Shown: positions 60,291 through 64,000 of the stretch, piece after piece
How the letters are laid out: the number at the start of each line of letters is the position of its first letter
Position numbering within the stretch: position 1 is the first letter of the stretch
Notes under the pieces: generated by a model
Databases searched by the model: none
What the model saw: only the letters and a program-made list of their open reading frames with translations
Told to the model about the DNA's origin: nothing
NCBI GenBank assembly: GCA_002104985.1
Contig: MCGO01000029.1
Location: forward strand, 310,001 to 374,000
DNA: 64,000 nucleotides
Direction: 5' to 3'
Source: Rhizoclosmatium globosum
Taxonomy: Eukaryota; Chytridiomycota; Chytridiomycetes; Chytridiales; Chytriomycetaceae
Made by a program: the position numbers and the translations under genes

Positions 60291-60478
60291 AATAGTTCGT
60301 TGCGTGAGACAAAAGCAGTGTCCACAGCCAAGGGACACCGCTTCGTATGTAAGGACATCGTCACGGCATGGCTCGAACCCAGGGGTTACGGCCTGTTTAT
60401 TATGGTTTTCACCGCCATACCAACTGATCGAAAATTCCTACTAATATGTGGGGGTGGCTCATTAATAACGGCAACAAA
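60291..60478 (-). repeat. tRNA-derived SINE-like repeat, copy 2
   Basis: Direct repeat of copy 1, 558 bp further on, differing at about four positions over 188 bp. The A-box-like and B-box-like motifs are identical to copy 1. Similarity continues to the left of both copies (GGATGCAAAGCTGATA and the exonuclease 5' flank), so the two were most likely copied as part of one segment rather than inserted independently. Confidence 0.65.
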
Positions 60479-60798
60479 TGGATGCAAAAATTGAAGTGCA
60501 TCGTTAACGTGGTTGTCCTACAGTTCGCCGAACAAAAAAACCTACCAATCCTCTAGTTGGCATACGTCACAGTCTAAAATTATCTATGAATATTGAGACC
60601 CAGAAAAAGAAACAGCATCGGCTTTGTTCAGTGCTGAGGTTTCACTTTATAGGATTAATATGACGAGAATTAAACGCTTTAACTCATTAGAAACAGTGTT
60701 GGACATCGACCATACCTTAACTTGTGATTTTCGACAAGTAAAACGTTTCTCCGTTACATTATCCTTGACTCATTCTTTTCTTCACCATAATTTAAATA

Positions 60799-62520
60799 AT
60801 GTCGACTTCGTCACCAACAAAGACGTCAACATACCCAGTCTCGTACTTCAAGATACTTATTGCGTTCGGAAGTGCTGCATTAATTATTGGTAGCATTGGT
60901 ATCCTGCGTCACGAAAAGCGAATTGACAGGTTCATCAAACTCTCAAATGACGGACCTCACATTCAGAACGTATCTTCAGTCCCAGAACTTATCTCAACCA
61001 TCAAAAATCTAGCCAATGAGACTACGGATTGCTTCTTGCAGAACCAAAAATGTGACTTCGACTACGAATTTACACCAGTGCCCCATATATTGACAGCTGA
61101 CCGAAAACGCAGCGACGTCAAACCGCGCACATGGATTCGTCACGAAACGCGACTGAATGGAACTCGAAAGATAAATGTCTTGTATTTTAATGAACGAAAG
61201 GACTATCTGATGAAAACTGACCGATACTTCTACGACGAGGTATATTTACCGCCAGGTCGCCACCCTTCTGTAATACTAATTGATTTGTTAGGTTACAGCT
61301 GCTGTATCACATCCACGCCTTGAAGTCCGCGTATGGGGGCCTGGATGGGAAGGGTATATCCCAAAACTGACCTCATCAGAAAATATACGCCGAACGTTCC
61401 CAAACATATCATTCGATATCATCTATTCCAAGACGCGTCATTTTAATATCACATCCACAACTGCTGTTGTAATACACGGAACAGGTGAGTTCTGAAACTC
61501 AGTCAAGTTGAACTGACTCGTGGCCCAGCGGATTGCCACCAACATAACTGTTTACGTGACGACGTCTATCCAACTCACGCTGATGCAATTACATTTCGCT
61601 ATGCTGGTCTTATTCTCGAATTCGCTCGACCAGAACAGTGGGCCTCACGTGAAAAACAACGCATAAAGAAGTTATTTCCAAATCTGAATGCAACCCAGCG
61701 ACAAAACATGGAGCAGCCAATGCCATTCTTTTTTCACAGTCCAGATTGTGCAGATGACACTTTGCTCCACCCAATTCCAGGAAGAAAGGAATGGGAACAG
61801 TTCCGACCCCATAAAATCAGATTGATTGGGAGTCATCAAAAAGAGCTTTATCCGTTGCGGTACACAATCTGGAAGGGAATCAAATCAGGAAAGATTAAGA
61901 ATGCTGAAGTTTACGAACATGTTGGCAACACACTCAACAAACCAACCAAAAAAACAATCCCTAGCCAACAACTTGAAATTGGTATATTTGACCCAAACGA
62001 TCCCGTAATTTCCCATCATGTGAGTCAGTGAGTTAGACAGAGTGAACTCTAATTTGACTCCCACCAGAGAAAGAATCAACAAAATTGGGCCAATGTCCTG
62101 GCAACGACACAAATCTGTGTATTCGATTCCTCCATAGTGCGAAAAGCTATTCGGAAATTTCAAGAGAGCTTTCTCTCGGGCTGTGTTGTCGCGTCAGATA
62201 TACCACTGGAAATGGAGGACATCTTCCGCGATGTCGTCATACCATTGCGAGTGGATATGGGCGTTCATGAAATCAATGAAATACTTCAAACGTATCTGCA
62301 AGACACTAAACGACTGCGATGGATGGCAAAAGAGGCTTTCAAACGAGCGCGTATGCATTTAACCTGTAGGAACAAAGTCGATAGGTTGCTGCAAGCTGCT
62401 GCTATGGTACTTCGAGGTGAACGTGGCTACTGGTTTCCATTTGGGTTTTCTGCAACATGTAGAAAGTTTTGGACGGGGGACAAATACACAACAGAATGGT
62501 GTCGAAATAATAAACGATAA
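60799..62520 (+). CDS. Putative Golgi glycosyltransferase-like type II membrane protein, copy 2
   Basis: About 525 residues, a paralogue of the gene at 56093 in the same orientation. Exons are 60799-61239, 61292-61484, 61529-62019 and 62068-62520. The 44-bp intron at 61485 is absent from copy 1. An N-terminal anchor (FKILIAFGSAALIIGSIGIL) follows a short Ser/Thr tail. Shared blocks are NVLYFNERKDYLMK, VRVWGPGW, TAVVIHGTG, MEQPMPFFFHSPDCAD, YEHVG and ASDIPLEMEDIFRDVV, plus NKVDRLLQAA and GERGYWFPFGF. The leader and the segment before FNERK are strongly diverged, while the luminal core is well conserved. The GT family is not certain, as for copy 1. Confidence 0.65.
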
Positions 62521-62632
62521 CACATAAATTTATTCAAAAGAAAAAAAAAGAACCCACATCATCAGTAAAATTTCAACACTCACAGCAAGGGTAAATAAAT
62601 AGTAGTATAGGGCGCAAAAACATCAAAACTCG

Positions 62633-64000
62633 TCAAGTAGACACGCCACCTCCAGCAAACTTTACACCCATGGGATATGTACAGATTCCTTCAATCACAG
62701 CCGGGTCAAATCCAAATCGCTCAATAAACTCTCCAGCATTCTTACGGTTAATATCAATGATTCGTACAAGCTCCTTATCAGCCTCTTCTTGCACCTTCAA
62801 ACACTGTGCGTGTTCTTCCTCCAACAAGTCAATCAAGTCTTGGCACGGTTCTCTGCGTGGAACACCAGGAGATCCGTTCAGAGGATGTTCCACGTCCAGC
62901 TGCATCAACATGTCCCTGACTTCGGGACTCACATAGGTTGGTGAGTTGATGAGGCTTTCACCTTTGGAAACCATCCAACGCACGGAATCAAGCAACTCGG
63001 AAATATACGCTGATCCTTGATTCAAAAACGTAATGGCACGATCCGGATTTTCCAAATGCAGCTCGGACCCATAAAGCTCATCCGTTTCATCAACATCCTC
63101 GTATTCATCATCGTCATCATCCTCGTATTCAATCTCATCATCATCATCGTCAGAGTAATAGTCGTCATCTCCACCAATATCATCATCGTCGTCATCGCCA
63201 TAGACCGATTCATCAAATTCAGAGTCAACGTCCAACGATGTTGCATTCGGATGAGTCATGGGGAAAGGATTAATGTACTTTGCTGCCGAGTTGGATGCTA
63301 TAGAATTGGAGAAGGACTGAATCGTTGGTTGGCGTTGAAAGCCAGGTGGCAGTTCAGGACCGAAAACAACATTTCCTCTAATTCCACCAACTTTTGGAAC
63401 CCGTGATTGAGCATCAGATGATGGCTGTGAACCAAGAGGAACAGGGACGACAGTTGGTGCACCATTTGCATTATTTCCCAACACTGCTGTAAAAACTGCA
63501 TTTCCAGTTGTGGAATCCATTTGGAACTGAAATTCGGGTTTTCCTCCGCTAGCATTTGCCGCTGAATTTCTCAACTGCGAAGCTGAAATAGGAACACTTG
63601 CTGCTGCGATTCCAACCCCCATTCCCATGCCCATACTGACAGCAGCACCAGCCATTGGATTATCCGTTGATTGCAGAAACGTTTCAGCAATAGCAAGCAT
63701 CGCTTTCGACAACCCTTCAGGAGTCATATCACAGTCAAACGAAACATCCAACGATTCAGATCCAGCTTTTGTCGAAACGTTCGAGACATTGGCCAAGTTC
63801 GCCATACCAGCAAGAGTCGCCTTATTTGCTTGCATCATGTTCGCAAAGTTGGCGGCATTGCCCATGTTACCTTGACTCATTTGCACCATCATTTGCTTTG
63901 TCATCTCACTCAACGGTCCTGCCGCCATACTGTTCATGTCAGCAGCTAGGTCAGAAGGAAGAACGTTCAAGGCGCTTGCAAATTGAGAGAGCTGTTCAGA
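62633..64000 (-). CDS. Acidic protein of unknown function, N-terminus outside the window
   Basis: The frame is open from 64000 down to the stop at 62633, so the 5' end is missing. The visible 455 residues have three parts. First is a Met/Ala/Asn-rich region (MTKQMMVQMSQGN, MAGAAVSMGMGMGVG). Next is a long Asp/Glu run encoded at about 63080-63210. Last is an ordered, helical C-terminus (ELLDSVRWMVSKGESL, DLIDLLEEEHAQCLKVQEEA, ending YPMGVKFAGGGVST). No family is recognised. Confidence 0.7.
   Translation of the reverse strand, partial: SEQLSQFASALNVLPSDLAADMNSMAAGPLSEMTKQMMVQMSQGNMGNAANFANMMQANKATLAGMANLANVSNVSTKAGSESLDVSFDCDMTPEGLSKAMLAIAETFLQSTDNPMAGAAVSMGMGMGVGIAAASVPISASQLRNSAANASGGKPEFQFQMDSTTGNAVFTAVLGNNANGAPTVVPVPLGSQPSSDAQSRVPKVGGIRGNVVFGPELPPGFQRQPTIQSFSNSIASNSAAKYINPFPMTHPNATSLDVDSEFDESVYGDDDDDDIGGDDDYYSDDDDDEIEYEDDDDDEYEDVDETDELYGSELHLENPDRAITFLNQGSAYISELLDSVRWMVSKGESLINSPTYVSPEVRDMLMQLDVEHPLNGSPGVPRREPCQDLIDLLEEEHAQCLKVQEEADKELVRIIDINRKNAGEFIERFGFDPAVIEGICTYPMGVKFAGGGVST

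Noticed and set aside
59733..60478. Possible functional tRNA genes
   Set aside because: A- and B-box-like motifs are present, but the T stem and acceptor do not pair and no cloverleaf can be drawn, so a tRNA-derived repeat is the better reading.
63017..63406. 129-codon Ile/Val-rich plus-strand frame resembling a membrane protein
   Set aside because: It is antisense to a long Asp/Glu run; GAT/GAA repeats read as Ile/Val/Phe on the other strand.

Overview
This window is nuclear DNA of a eukaryote, most likely a zoosporic (chytrid-type) fungus. Genes carry GT-AG introns that are mostly 43-76 bp, and coding strands alternate freely. The fungal housekeeping set is recognisable: DRE2, NMN adenylyltransferase, SWC4/DMAP1, NAB2, cytosolic Hsp70 and ribosomal protein uL14. 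Alongside it are families typical of early-diverging fungi: a Crinkler (CRN) effector-type protein, a Frizzled/Smoothened-like seven-helix receptor and a KDZ DDE transposase. An ERICH3-like ciliary N-terminal domain also fits a flagellated spore. The lineage is my inference from this gene content; no rRNA or mitochondrial marker is present.

Layout. Positions 1-6000 are accessory: a partial unknown gene, an inverted repeat, a KDZ transposase between two minisatellites, then about 1.3 kb without a clear gene. Positions 6000-21600 are a dynamic region. Four related polyQ/C2H2 zinc-finger genes, a HET-domain gene and a CRN gene lie among broken copies of the HET gene and of one zinc-finger gene. 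Direct repeats of about 0.5 kb, made of the 3' ends of these two genes, flank the CRN gene. Positions 21900-44100 are compact housekeeping sequence: DRE2, NMNAT, a coiled-coil protein, bZIP, a 24-residue-repeat protein, SWC4, two tandem hotdog thioesterases, a secreted tectonin-like protein, Hsp70, uL14 and a CHY/RING ubiquitin ligase. Positions 44100-57800 hold the ERICH3-like protein, a small heat-shock protein, a two-RRM protein, the Frizzled-like receptor, NAB2 and a Golgi-type glycosyltransferase-like gene. Positions 57800-64000 hold a DEDD exonuclease, a degenerate partial copy of it, two copies of a tRNA-derived SINE-like repeat, a second glycosyltransferase-like paralogue and an unknown acidic protein cut by the window end.

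Genes are tightly packed. Two head-to-head pairs have start codons only about 50 bp apart. Many otherwise sound genes have single-base reading-frame breaks, often in short homopolymers. This suggests either residual assembly indels or recent decay, and exon models at those places should be read with that in mind. All exon boundaries were inferred by eye from reading frame and GT-AG signals.
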